This document shows, piece by piece, positions 1-10,317 of a DNA stretch of 64,000 nt (its first letter is position 1; each line of letters starts with the position of its first letter). A program made the position numbers and the translations under genes. The notes beneath the pieces were generated by a model that did not search any database, had not been told where the DNA came from, and worked only from the letters and a program-made list of their open reading frames with translations. Source of the stretch: JAAZVM01 sp041694155 (GTDB lineage Bacteria > Patescibacteriota > Gracilibacteria > BD1-5 > UBA6164); the NCBI GenBank assembly GCA_041694155.1, contig JASMTS010000006.1:186001-250000 (forward strand). Reading direction: 5' to 3'.

Positions 1-290
1 ATGCTCATATCATCATAAATTATAATAATATTAGATGAATCTATTTTGTAGTAATCTACTAATTTTTTTATTGATTCTCAACTAAGATTCATAAAAGTCT
101 GAGGTTTTAGTAATATAGTTTTTTCTCAATTGTATATTCATGTACTTATATCTCATTTAAATTTTGATTCAAAATTGAAGTCACTAAATCATTCTTTATT
201 TTTAAAATAATCCAAAAACATAAATCATACATTGTGCTTTGTTACTTTGTATTTATCTCAAGGGTTTCATAGTCATACTATTAATCTCAT
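1..290 (-). CDS. pth: Peptidyl-tRNA hydrolase, partial (3' end outside window)
   Basis: Hydrolyses the ester bond of peptidyl-tRNA released from stalled ribosomes, recycling tRNA in the cytoplasm. The N-terminal 96 residues are visible: the opening block LIVGLGNPGDKY, then the HNVGF motif carrying the catalytic His, the KPQTFMNLSG substrate-binding block, and IIIIYDDM, where the family has its catalytic Asp. TGA codons fall on family-conserved glycines (LIVGLGNPG, HNVGF, NLSG). The gene reads off the left edge, so about half of the usual ~190 residues is missing. The ATG at 288-290 is the natural start because the conserved strand begins three residues later. It is divergent from the HAD gene at 411. 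Confidence 0.95.
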
Positions 291-376
291 TTTTATTGTT
301 TATAAATTTAATGTAATATACTAAAAATTATATAAAAAAAATATCAAAAATAAACTTTAAAACTAATTTTTATTAT

Positions 377-412
377 ATATAATGTAATTAATTAAAATTA
401 ATTACATTATAT
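377..412. promoter_or_regulatory. 17-bp perfect inverted repeat overlapping -10 box and start codon
   Basis: Arms 377-393 and 396-412 are exact inverted copies with a 2-nt centre. The left arm contains TATAAT (378-383) for rightward transcription, and the right arm contains ATTATA, which is TATAAT on the opposite strand. The right arm runs into the ATG at 411. It lies in the divergent gap between pth and the HAD gene, so it could be an operator or a hairpin that hides the start codon. Confidence 0.6.
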
Positions 413-1346
413 GAATCTAGAAAAAGTATTAGATTATCTAAAACAAGATAATAATGATAAAGATGTATTAGAGCATTTATGAATAAAATTTAGAACTGAT
501 TACTTAAATCAAGATTATTATTCTGATAAAATTAAAAAAATGCATTCTGGTAATTATTTTATATCAGATTTGGATGGTACTTTTTTTAGATGAGTATTAC
601 AAAAAGAAGCTGTTACAGCTTTTGTTAAATATGTAAAAAAACAAAATTATTTAGAATTGGATTTAGATAATTATTATTTATTTTTAAAAGATTTGGATTT
701 TTTTACAAAATTAGAAAAAAAGGCTTATAACAAAGAAATAGAGTATTTTGAATATCTTAATGCTTGAATTTATTTATTATTAAAACATAAAGACTTAATA
801 GACTGGAAAGCTTATTTAAACTTTTTGACTTATAGTTTTAAAACAAAAGAAAAAATAACACCTTTTAGATTTTCAGTTTCAAAGATAAAAGAAGTATTAT
901 TATGAGGTTGAAATTTTTTGTTTGTTTCTTGAGCTCCAAACTTTGTATTTGATATTTATCTTGATTTATTAAAAGACTATATTTCAAAAAGTATAGGGAC
1001 TTCATATTCTAATAATATTTTTGGTCTGTGAAGTAATGTTTTTTTAGATACTATGGAGTATACTCCACTTTGGTGAAGAGAACATAAAAAAGAATTTGTA
1101 AATATATTAAAGGACAAAAAAATTATAATAAATACTATATGATGAATGGGGGATACCTCTAGTGATTTTTGAATAAGTTATTCTTTAGATTCATGAAATA
1201 ATTTTTATTTTGTTAATCCAGAAAAAAAAGTAATAGATAATTTTGATAATTTTAAAGTAAGCTGAATTGAATATCATTTAATTTTTGAAAGAAAAGATTC
1301 AATTTTTGAAATATCTAAAGATGATATTAATTTTATACAAGTATAA
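411..1346 (+). CDS. HAD-superfamily phosphatase, phosphoserine-phosphatase-like
   Basis: A 311-residue predicted phosphohydrolase of the HAD superfamily. The nucleophile motif is SDLDGTFFRG (Asp nucleophile and second Asp, about residues 50-60). A long mostly helical cap follows, then LFVSGAPNFVF, a motif-II-type segment (about residue 170), and WGMGDTSSDFG, the metal-binding GDxxxD motif IV (about residue 245). The spacing suits subclass IB (SerB-like) enzymes. The substrate cannot be read from sequence; a small phosphomonoester is most likely. The gene stands alone between a divergent promoter region and a bidirectional terminator. The ATG sits at the end of a perfect palindrome and has no Shine-Dalgarno motif. 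Confidence 0.8.
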
Positions 1347-1350
1347 ATAA

Positions 1351-1381
1351 AAAACTAAGACTTATTTTAAGTCTTAGTTTT
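1351..1381. terminator. Bidirectional intrinsic terminator
   Basis: Perfect 14-bp stem (1351-1364 with 1368-1381), A-rich on the left and T-rich on the right, so it works in both directions. It lies between the convergent HAD gene and recombinase gene and touches the stop of the latter. Confidence 0.85.
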
Positions 1382-2302
1382 TTATTTAAAAAATTTATTA
1401 TGAACATCTTTTAGTTTTTTATTTGTAACATGAGTATATACTTGAGTAGTAGTTATACTTGAATGTCATAACATTTCTTGTATTGCTCTAAGGTCAGCTC
1501 AGTTACTAAGAAGGGTAGTAGCAAAGCTATGTCTAAGAGTATGTGCTGATATATCCTTTAGTATAAATGCTTTCAATGCATATTTTTTTATCATAGTTGT
1601 TATAAAAAACCTAGATAATCTTAGTTTTTCATCATCAAAGCTATCAATATTTTCTTTTTTTATATTATGTCTTATAAAAAGAGGTGATAAAGTATCATTT
1701 CTTACTTCAAGATATTTTTTAATAAGATCAGCAGATTTTTTTGTTAGATAAACTACTCTAACTTTTCTTCATTTTCATCTTACTACAAATTCTCTTCTAT
1801 TAAGATTTATATCTTTTTTATTTAGGCTAGTTAATTCAGATATTCTAAGTCCTGTAGAATAAATACATTCCATTATTGCTAGGTCTCTTATTCAGGTTGT
1901 TGTATTTTTGTTTGGAGCTTCAAATAATCTTTCTAGTTCTTCTTGTGTCAAAAATTCTACATGTCTTTCTTCTGCTTTTATCAAATCTATTGATGTAGGT
2001 GATAAACTTTTTTGTCACTTTTTTTCCAAAAATTTTAAAAAGCTTCTTATTGTTATCATGTATGCATTTGCTGTTTTTATAGATATGTTTCTTCTTTTTT
2101 CATATAAAAAACTTCTAAATCATTCAGCAATATCCAGTGTTAAATCTTGCATATCAAACTTGTTTGAATCTTTTTCTTTTTCATTTAAATAATCTTTAAA
2201 CTTATTTATATGTCTATCATATTGTTCTATTGTTTTTGGTGATTTATTTTTTATAACTTCTAAATAATTTAAAAATTTTTTGTGAGCTTCATTTAATAGC
2301 AT
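1382..2302 (-). CDS. Tyrosine recombinase, XerC/XerD-like
   Basis: Site-specific recombinase that would cut and rejoin DNA through a covalent 3'-phosphotyrosine, most likely resolving chromosome dimers. Its 306 residues match the usual Xer length of about 300. The N-terminal SAM-like DNA-binding domain (residues 1-90) includes NKSPKTIEQYDRHI. The catalytic domain shows the full set of active-site residues: Arg in TGLRISEL, His-x-x-Arg in HTLRHSFA, His in MLGHSS and the nucleophile Tyr in TTQVYTHV near the C-terminus. No dif-like site or mobile element is visible beside it, so a housekeeping Xer role is more likely than a phage integrase. Several glycines, including that of LGH, are TGA. Confidence 0.93.
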
Positions 2303-2364
2303 ATATTTTATTATTAATTACTTACTTATTATATTTTATTATTATTATTTGTTTTATCAAATAA
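2303..2364. other. Short AT-rich gap upstream of recombinase
   Basis: Contains only A/T-rich sequence suitable for the leftward promoter of the recombinase gene; no ORF or structured element seen. Confidence 0.5.
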
Positions 2365-2392
2365 AAAAACTGAATCATTTAATTCAGTTTTT
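2365..2392 (-). terminator. Intrinsic terminator after map
   Basis: 11-bp stem (2365-2375 with 2382-2392) followed on the minus strand by a T-run; its outer bases reach the map stop codon. Confidence 0.75.
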
Positions 2393-3134
2393 AAATTATT
2401 ATTTCAGGTTCTCAGTCTGTAATCAATATAGTATGTTCATATTGACATCATAATCATCAGTCTTTTGTGAATATTTCCCACCCTCAATCATCTACTATTT
2501 CTCAGCTAGTTTCTCATAGTATAGGTTCTATCGCAATAGTCATACCTTCTTTTAGTTTTGGTCATGATCATGGATTACCATAATTATATATATATGGTTT
2601 TTCATGTAGTTTTTTTCATATAGCATGACCTGTTAAATCTTTAATTACTTTGTATCCGTGTTTTTTTATTTCTGTTTCGATAGCATGTCATATATCTCAT
2701 ACTCTATTTCATGCTTTAGCTTGAGCTATTCATGCATATAATGCTTTTTTGTTGGCTTCTATTAGTCTTGCTCATTCTGGATTTTTATCATCTCATCATA
2801 CTATTACAGATATTGCTGCATCAGTATTTATTCCTACTTGTTTATCTCTGATTCAAAAATCAAAAGTAACTAAGTCTCAGTCTCTAAAAACTAGTCATTC
2901 TCTAGCTGTACCATGTACAACTTCATCATTAACACTTATACATATATTGTTAGGAAAACCATATACTCATCTAAAAGCACATAATACATTGTGTTTTCTT
3001 GCTATATCTCAACATAATTTATCTATTTCTATAGCAGTAACTCAATCTTTTATTACATTTTTTATTTCGTCAAATACTTTTTTGTGTATTTTGGCATTTT
3101 GTTTCATTATTTCTACTTCTCTTTTGCTTAACAT
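2391..3134 (-). CDS. map: Methionine aminopeptidase type I
   Basis: Removes the initiator methionine from nascent proteins at the ribosome exit. The 247 residues match the compact type Ia bacterial enzyme, which lacks an N-terminal extension. The metal ligands are visible: Asp in VTFDFGI, Asp in INTDAAIS, His in TGHAIGKKLHE, Glu in IAIEPIL and Glu in QYEHTILIT; the substrate-contacting His is in DEVVHGTA. It is the last gene of a leftward group with the two secreted proteins upstream (15-nt gap). The ATG at 3132-3134 begins MLSKREVEIMK, a typical MetAP opening. Confidence 0.96.
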
Positions 3135-3149
3135 TTTTTATTTAGTTAT

Positions 3150-4463
3150 TTAATTACAAGTTCAACAGTTTCATCTAGAAGGATCTTGTTTCTTACATAC
3201 TCTTATTGCATATTCACATGATTCTGTAAGTACTTCTGATGATGTAGATATTTCATCATGTATATCCAAAAGTCTAGTTATTATATTTTTTGTTTCATAT
3301 TCTGATATTGATTCAAAGTTTTCTAGTTGTTCTTTTGTACTTTTTACTCTATATTCGACTTCGGCAGTAATATTAGAGTTTTTTTCTGCCACATTTATAT
3401 TTCATATTTCTATTTTTTCTTGTTGCTTATCTTCAAAAAAATCTCATATTACTTCTTCTTTGAATTCTGTGAATTCTTTTTCTAGCTTATTCCATGAGTT
3501 GTTAAATGTATTGTAAACAAAATTATTGTCAAGAGAGAATCAATTGTTTTTGTTATATTTATCTAGAGCATCCAACATATTTTTTTGACTATCTCAATAT
3601 ACTCATTGCCTAGATAATTCTTTTTTTAATAATTCTTTTTCTATTTTTTGATACTCCTCATTACTCATGTCTTTTTGTAACAAAAGATTAACTGCATCTT
3701 TCCATTTTTGTACTCAATCTTTTCATTCTTTGTTTAATTGTCATATTTTTTCTATAGACTCTGCTATTCTTTCAAAAAAACCTCCTTCTTTACTACATGT
3801 AGATGCACTACTAGGATTGTAATATGTAGATATAGCATTTACAAAGTTATCTCATACCAAAAACAAATCATCATAGTCTTGTGTTTTTTCTCATATTACA
3901 ACATTTCTATATAAATCTAGTATTCTAGTATTATTTTTTACAAGTTTTCATAGTAATTCTTCAACTCTTATATTTTCTTTTATATTACATTTTACATCAC
4001 TACTTACATTTTCACATGCATTATCTATTTTTATATCTCATACTCATTTTTGAGATACTGTACTTATTATTTTTTTTAATCACTCTGCTTCTGCTTCTAT
4101 TATTTTGTAATCTCTTTTTATTTCATATGGTACCTCATTTGATATAGGGTATACAGCATAGTATTTAAAGTATGAGTAATATCAGTCAAAACTAAAAGCT
4201 TCGTTATATATTCTTGTTATAGGTCATTTAATTTGTTTAAAATTTTTTTCTAAGTTGTTTTTTAGTGATTTTTCTTCTTCAGGTGCTCATGATATAGCTT
4301 CATTTACTATATTTTTTACTACTATTCTATTACTATCTATATACTCTAATATTTCTTCTATAGTTCAATCTTTTATTTTACAAGTACCATTATTAGCATG
4401 AGTAGTGACAAAGCTACTCATGCTAATAATAAAAATAAGGGATGTAATAATTATTTTTTTCAT
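3150..4463 (-). CDS. Secreted protein of unknown function (Cys-containing, helical)
   Basis: I do not recognise this 437-residue protein. It opens with a clear signal peptide (MKKIIITSLIFIISMSS, cleavage plausible after THA at about residue 26), and the rest is hydrophilic and mostly helical with many Glu/Lys heptads. Scattered cysteines occur, including CEN, VKCN and a C-terminal GNCGTCN tail, which could form disulfides outside the membrane. It ends four residues after a UGA-coded glycine. It sits 4 nt downstream of another signal-peptide protein (4468-6096), so the two are probably co-transcribed and may work together at the cell surface. The region coding for the signal peptide contains a perfect 17-bp hairpin. 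Confidence 0.75.
4389..4430 (-). promoter_or_regulatory. Perfect 17-bp hairpin within signal-peptide coding sequence
   Basis: 4389-4405 and 4414-4430 are exact inverted copies with an 8-nt loop, inside the first 25 codons of the secreted protein gene. In mRNA it would form a strong stem about 11 codons after the start. Confidence 0.6.
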
Positions 4464-4467
4464 TTTT

Positions 4468-6096
4468 TTAACTTTTTCAAATATCTGAAGGTTTACCTAA
4501 CATATTTTTAAATATAGCAGAAAGATTATTTACATAATCATTTATTCACCTATTAAAAATACTTAATTCTTTTAATTGAGTTTCAAATTCATTTTGAATA
4601 TTTCATTCAGTAAAATTTTCTACTGTATTTTGCATAGTTATTCTTTCTTGTCCAGCCTTTTCAATATAATCACCATAAGAACCAACATTTTCTAAAAAGT
4701 CTTTTGGGCCTCATAGTTGAGAATTAAGTCATGATTGTTTGTCTTGTTCTATTTTTGATACCAATGATAAGTCATTTCTTTTGTTGTAGTCCAGTCAATA
4801 ACTTTCATAATAAAATTTCATCATATTTGTAGAAGAAAATTGAGACATATCTTCTTTTTCTTCATCTTCATCTACCAGTTCTAATATAGGCACAGGTTTT
4901 GTTGTTACTTGAAATCAAAGATGAAAAATATCTGGTAGGTTTAGATCTTTTAGACCTAATTCAAAATTATTCATTGTCATTTTTGATTGAACCAATGATG
5001 TTGCAGCAAATTTTTTTAGGTGTTCGTTAGATCTATTTATTAAATATTCTATTGTTATATCTTGAAATCATCATCAAAGCAAATTGTGTTGGTATGTTAT
5101 AAATTCAATATCTATACAAAATACATCATCACAAGGAAATTGACTATTATCATTAACACTAGAGTAGTTTCATGAGTATTGTTCTCCAATTTCGTCATAA
5201 TCTATTTCATTTGTTTGTCATGTGTTAGTTTGTGTATTTGTATTGTTATTTGTTGTTTGAGAGGGAATAGTTCATGACTCATCTGATATTTGTTTTTTTA
5301 CATTTATTATTGTATTTATTGATAATCAAGAATCTCAATCTGTTATTGTACAGTGATTTTTACTAAATATAGGTTCTCAATCTTCATCATTTAGAGGAAA
5401 TATGTTGGAATCATAATCATTATTATTATTATTTTGATTATTATTTTGATTGTTAGGAGTATTATTTTGTTCACTTAGTCTTATAGGTTGTACAGGACTT
5501 ATTTTGTTTCTCGATTCATTTCATTTTTCTTCTAACTCTGACATAAGATCATAAAACTCATTTCATTCATATTGAGTACTAGGTTCAGAAAATATTATTG
5601 AATCTATTCTTTCAAAATCATTTATTATATCAAATGGTGAATTTTCTTCTATTCAGTCAGCATATATTCATGTACTTCACAAATTTATCAGTCTAGAAGT
5701 TTTTTCTCTAGCTTGTTCTAATGTTTCATTATGAATGTTATTTATAGCTCATAAAAGGGAACTAGTTATACCAATACCTATATTTCAGTTTTCTTCTAAA
5801 CATTCAGGTGATAATTTATTTTGTATAAACGACAAGTTTCAATTATAAACAACTTCTTTTATTTCATATTCATTTAAGTCATTTGTTATACAATCTCTAC
5901 CAATATAATCATTTATTTTTTTTCTAGTTCAATTATTTCATTCTAAATCTATAGAATATATATTTGTTTCAATTGTATTTGTATTTTCTGATATATCTGT
6001 ATAAAAATTATCAAACTTCAAAACAAAAGCAAATGTATTGCTTGAGTTAAGTATTGATAATAATATGACTAAAAAAATGAATACAATTTTTTTCAT
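4468..6096 (-). CDS. Secreted protein of unknown function with Asn/Gln-rich linker
   Basis: Unrecognised 542-residue protein with an N-terminal signal peptide (MKKIVFIFLVILLSILNSSN, ending near TFAF). Around residues 205-225 a low-complexity linker of Asn, Gln and Asp separates two regions; a second Asn/Thr/Gln-rich stretch follows near residue 270. Pairs of cysteines (GRDCIT, SPECLEE, FPCDDVFCID) suggest an oxidising location outside the membrane. The C-terminal third is helical. It is the first gene of a leftward operon with the 437-residue secreted protein (4-nt gap) and map. A surface appendage or attachment role is possible but is inference from location and composition only. Confidence 0.7.
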
Positions 6097-6163
6097 ATAT
6101 ATAATATGATATATTAATTTTAATTGTTTTTATTATATAAAAAAAAAGTACTTTTACAAACAA

Positions 6164-6190
6164 AAAAAGACCAGTTTTTCTGGTCTTTTT
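6164..6190. terminator. Intrinsic terminator after clpC
   Basis: Perfect 11-bp stem with a 5-nt loop (6164-6174, 6180-6190) flanked by an A-run and a T-run; it directly follows the leftward clpC stop. Confidence 0.85.
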
Positions 6191-6196
6191 GATTAT

Positions 6197-8770
6197 TTAC
6201 TTTATTAATATATTTTGTTTATCAACAATTATATTAAATTCACTTTGTTTTCTTCATGATATTATTTTTTCAGCTATTAAATCTTCTATATTATCTATCA
6301 GATATCTTCTAACTTCTCTAGCTCAAAAATCAGGATTATATACATCTTTTGTTATAAAATTAACTAGCTTATTATCATAATTTATACTTAATCATTTATT
6401 GTGCAATCTAGATTCTAATTCTTTTAATCATAGAGTTACTATTTTTTTGATTTGTGCTTTATCTAAAGGATTAAATATTATTATTTTATCTATTCTATTT
6501 ACAAACTCAGGTGAAAAATAATCAGTTAAGTTATTTTTTATGTTTTCTGCTGCTTTTTCGTAATCTTCCATAGCTTTTTCCTCTTCTTTTTTTTCTATAT
6601 CAAAACCTATTGTAGAAGCTTTATTTGTAAATTCTTCTTGTCCAATATTACTAGTCATTATAATTATTGTGTTTTTGAAATTTACTTTTTTTCATTTATT
6701 ATCAGTTAATATTCATTCTTCTAATATTTGTAACAATAAATTATAAACTTCAAAGTCTCATTTTTCTATTTCATCGAAAAGAAGTACACTATACGGTTTT
6801 TTTCTAACTTTTTCTGTTAATAATCATCATTCTTCATATCAAACATATCACGCACTAGATCATATAAGCTTATTTACTGATGTTTTATCAGAAAACTCAC
6901 TCATATCTATTTTTATAAGAGCATCCTTATCATCATAAAAATATTGAGCAAGAACTTTTACTAATTCTGTTTTACCAACTCATGTAGGCCCCAAAAATAA
7001 AAAGCTTCAAAGTGGTCTATTTGGGTTTCAAATACCTGCTTTACTTCTCATTATGGATTTTATAATAGCATCAATTGCTTTATCTTGACCTATTATTTCT
7101 TTTTTTATATTTTTCTTTAGATCTTTTAGTTTTTGAGTTTCATCTTTTGATAAGTTTGATACTGGTATTCCAGTAGAAATACTAAGTATTTTTTGTACAT
7201 CTCAAGCTTCTACATTCATTCTTTTTTCTTTTGGTACTTGAAATTTTTGTTTTAAATCTTGTATTTTTTTCTCTAATTCAGCTTGAGTTTCTTTTAATTT
7301 GTAAGCTTTTTTGTACTGTTGAGCTATCACGGCTTGTTCTATAGATTTGTTATTTTTGGCTATTTTTTCTTTTAATTTTTTTGTTTCTGTTTCATCAAAA
7401 TTATATTTCATAGATTTTATACTACAAGCTTCATCTATCAGATCAATAGCCTTGTCTGGTAAATATCTATCTGTTATATATCTAGTAGATAATTCTATAG
7501 CTTCTTCTATAGCATCATCTTTTATGTTTAAGTTGTGATAATCTTCAAATGATTCTTTGATTCATTCTAAAACAAGTTTTGCTGTTTTTTTGTCTGGCTC
7601 ATCTACATTTATTTGTTGAAACCTTCTTTCTAAAGCAGTATCTTTTTCTATATATTTTTTGTATTCATTATGTGTAGTTGCTCATATTATTCTTATTTTT
7701 CATCTACCCATAGCTGGTTTCAAAATATTTGATGCATCTAATGATCATTCTCATCATCATGCACCTATCATAGTATGAATCTCATCTATAAATAATATTA
7801 TTTCATTTTCTACTTTTGAAGCTTCATCTATAACTTGTTTTATCCTAGCTTCAAATTCTCATCTATATTTTGTTCAAGCTACTAGAGAAGACATGTCAAG
7901 TGATAGTACTTTTTTTTCTTTCATAGAAAAAGGAACACTACCATTAGCTATTCTAAGAGCTAATCACTCAGCAATTGCTGTTTTACCTACTCATGGTTCT
8001 CAAACCAAAACAGGGTTATTTTTTGTTTTTCTATTTAATATTGCTATTAGTCTCTCTACTTCTATATCTCTACCTATAATTGTATCTATTTCTCATTCTC
8101 TAGCTTCTTTTGTAAGGTCTGTAGAGAAAAAATCAAGTGCCGGAGTAGTAGATTCACTACTTTTTACTCACTCTTGTTCTTTGTTCATATCAAATGGAGT
8201 TTCTCAATTTTCTCATAATAAGTTTTGAGTCAATGCTCATAATAATTCGTTTATTGAATCTTCTCATTCCAAGTTAACATTTTTTTCTTCATCTTTTAAT
8301 GAATATCATGGTTTTAATCAATCAATTGATCATATTTTGTTTAACTCTGTTATATTTTTTTCTACATCACTAGGAGTTATTCCTATGTAGTCCAAAAAAC
8401 TATTTATCCATGAATCATTTGCTATAATAGATAAAAGAAAATCTTCAATAGAAGCTCTTTCTTTTCAAAATCAAGCTGCTATTTTCACACTTCATAGTAT
8501 AGCATTTTTTAATCTATTATTCATTCAAATATAGACTCATTTTCTTTTTTCTATAGTTTCATTAAATATTCATTTATTTATTATTTCTATAGTCAGTTTC
8601 TCATTTATTCAGTATAAGTTAAATATCTCTTTTATTCATCATAATCATGATTTTACTATTTCTATAAAAATATCTTCTATTGATAATTCTTTTATTCAAA
8701 CTTCTTTGGCATTGTTTTCTGCATTTATTAATACTTTTTTATATCATTCAGAAAAATTTTTATATGACAT
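6197..8770 (-). CDS. clpC: ClpC/ClpB-type AAA+ unfoldase
   Basis: An 857-residue two-ring AAA+ protein that unfolds or disaggregates proteins, normally as a hexamer feeding ClpP or acting as a chaperone. Residues 1-150 form a divergent Clp N domain. AAA-1 has Walker A GEPGVGKT (about residue 257) and Walker B IILFIDEIHT. A short coiled middle region (about residues 470-520, with LEKKIQDLKQKF) follows, much shorter than the ClpB M-domain and like ClpC. AAA-2 has Walker A GPTGVGKT (about 595) and Walker B LLFDEIEKG. The small C-terminal domain ends in a Lys/Ile-rich tail. I did not find an obvious ClpP-docking loop, so ClpB-like function without ClpP remains possible. It is monocistronic, with a 274-nt upstream gap. 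Confidence 0.9.
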
Positions 8771-9044
8771 TTATTTTTTGTTAATAATTAATTTTTGCAA
8801 ATATTTTAATAATTTGTATAATATCATCAACTAATTTTGATTAAAGTTTTTATTTTATATTGAACACTTACTTAGTCAAATTTAGGATTTATATTAATGT
8901 TAGTTAACAAATATATTTATTTGTTAATCGACTATAATTATATCATAAAAAAGCTTTATACAAAGTTGGAAGTTTTATTTTATGTTAAAAACTCCTGGAC
9001 TTTTTATATAATACTTTTTTAGTTAATTTTTAACTATACCAATT
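8771..9044. promoter_or_regulatory. Divergent promoter region with palindrome
   Basis: AT-rich gap between leftward clpC and the rightward YtxH-like gene. A 10-bp perfect inverted repeat lies at 8904-8913/8918-8927 with a 4-nt centre, a candidate operator. TATAAT at 9007-9012 is a good -10 for the rightward gene (start 9045). No CIRCE or tandem CtsR box is seen, although clp genes often carry them. Confidence 0.45.
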
Positions 9045-9533
9045 ATGTCTAAAAAAAATATATTTTTATTAGCTGCTTGATACATAGCTTGATGAATTGT
9101 AGCTTCTATTTATTGAAAGAAAAAACCAGAAGAATTAAAAAATGAATTGGATACTGCAAAAGAATCATGAAAGGGGAGTTTCAAAGTTATAATGGATAAC
9201 TTTGTTGATACTCATAGCAATATGATAGAAGAATTAAAAAAAGAATTATATAGTGAAAAAAATAAAGCAATATTTAATGAACATAAAGAAGAAATAATAA
9301 AAATCATCGATTCTTATAAAGAAAAATGAAATGTTTTATTAGATGAATTGAGAGAAAAAGGTAAATCTTATGTTTATACAACAACTGAAAAATTAGAAGA
9401 GTTATATAAAGAAAAACTTTCAGAAATAGAAGAACTTAGATGAGTCGCTCCTACTAAAGTAGAAGAATTAAAGAATAGATTACATGAAAATTTTGTAGAC
9501 TTAAAGGATCAAATAAAAAATATTAAAAAATAA
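9045..9533 (+). CDS. YtxH-like single-pass membrane protein with coiled-coil
   Basis: A 162-residue protein with a short N-terminal membrane segment (about residues 5-23, FLLAAGYIAGGIVASIYG), rich in small residues and UGA-coded glycines, followed by a long Lys/Glu-rich amphipathic helix to the end. This layout is that of the YtxH/DUF883-type general stress proteins, whose molecular role is poorly defined. The terminal EEL/ENF/KNIKK heptads suggest self-association at the cytoplasmic membrane surface. It is a single gene with a plausible -10 box 33 nt upstream and its own terminator. Confidence 0.65.
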
Positions 9534-9562
9534 AAAAGAAAGATTATTTAATCTTTCTTTTT
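9533..9562. terminator. Bidirectional intrinsic terminator
   Basis: 14-bp stem 9533-9546 with 9549-9562, A-rich left arm and T-rich right arm, between convergent genes. Confidence 0.8.
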
Positions 9563-9566
9563 TATT

Positions 9567-10178
9567 TTATTTTTCTAATTCTTCACCAACTTCACCAGCT
9601 ATTTTTATTGAAGGAGTAAGAGTTTTAGCTCATACAGCCCATTTAGCAGGACAAGCTGTACCTGGGTTTTCTCTCATAAATTGTAATGCTTCTATTTTTC
9701 TTATTAATTCACTACTATTTCTTCCTAGAGGTCCACTTGTTACTTCTATAACTCTTATTATACCATCTGGATCAATTACAAAAGTACCTCTACCAGCTAG
9801 ACCAGTTTCTTCATCTAATAAGTTATAAATATCAGCTACTTCAGTATTATGGTCAGCTAACATTTTGTAAGGAAAGTTTTTCATAAGAGTTTCGTGTTTT
9901 ACCCATGCTCTATGAGAAAAAACTGTATCAGTAGATGCTGCTAATACTTCTACACCTAATTCTTCAAATTTAGCTTCTTCTTCTGCCATGTCTTTTAATT
10001 CAGTAGGACAAACAAATGTAAAATCAGCTGGGTAATAAAATAATACAGTCCATTTTCCTTTTAAATCTTCTAAAGAAACTCTTTCTTCGTCATCTGTTTT
10101 TGGGTTATAAGCAGGCAAATCAAAATTTGGAGCTTCGTTATCTATTTTTGCTATCACTGGGAATTCCATATTTTCCAT
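9567..10178 (-). CDS. ahpC: Typical 2-Cys peroxiredoxin (AhpC/Prx1 type)
   Basis: Reduces hydrogen peroxide and organic hydroperoxides in the cytoplasm through a peroxidatic cysteine. The protein has 203 residues, as expected. The active-site block is YYPADFTFVCPTEL (peroxidatic Cys about residue 57, with the supporting Thr and Pro). The resolving Cys lies in GTACPAKW about 120 residues later, marking the two-Cys dimer type. No AhpF partner is nearby, so the reductant must be encoded elsewhere. Almost every glycine uses GGN; the single UGA glycine follows PAKWAV in the C-terminal tail, which explains why a standard-code reading stops 21 codons early. This codon choice fits high expression. 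Confidence 0.96.
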
Positions 10179-10272
10179 AATTTTTAATTTTTTAAAAAAT
10201 AAATTAGTTTTTATATATTAATTTTTAAAATAAAATTAATATATCATTAAAAAGAATATTAAGAAAGAAAAA

Positions 10273-10317
10273 AAAGTCAAATAAAAATGAGAACAATTCT
10301 CATTTTTATTTGACTTT
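10273..10317. terminator. Unusually long perfect terminator stem
   Basis: Two 21-nt arms (10273-10293 and 10297-10317) pair without a mismatch around a 3-nt loop, with AAA/TTT ends on both sides. It lies upstream of the peroxiredoxin gene and over the stop codon (10316-10318) of the leftward PBP gene, so it terminates the PBP-LCP operon. Confidence 0.8.
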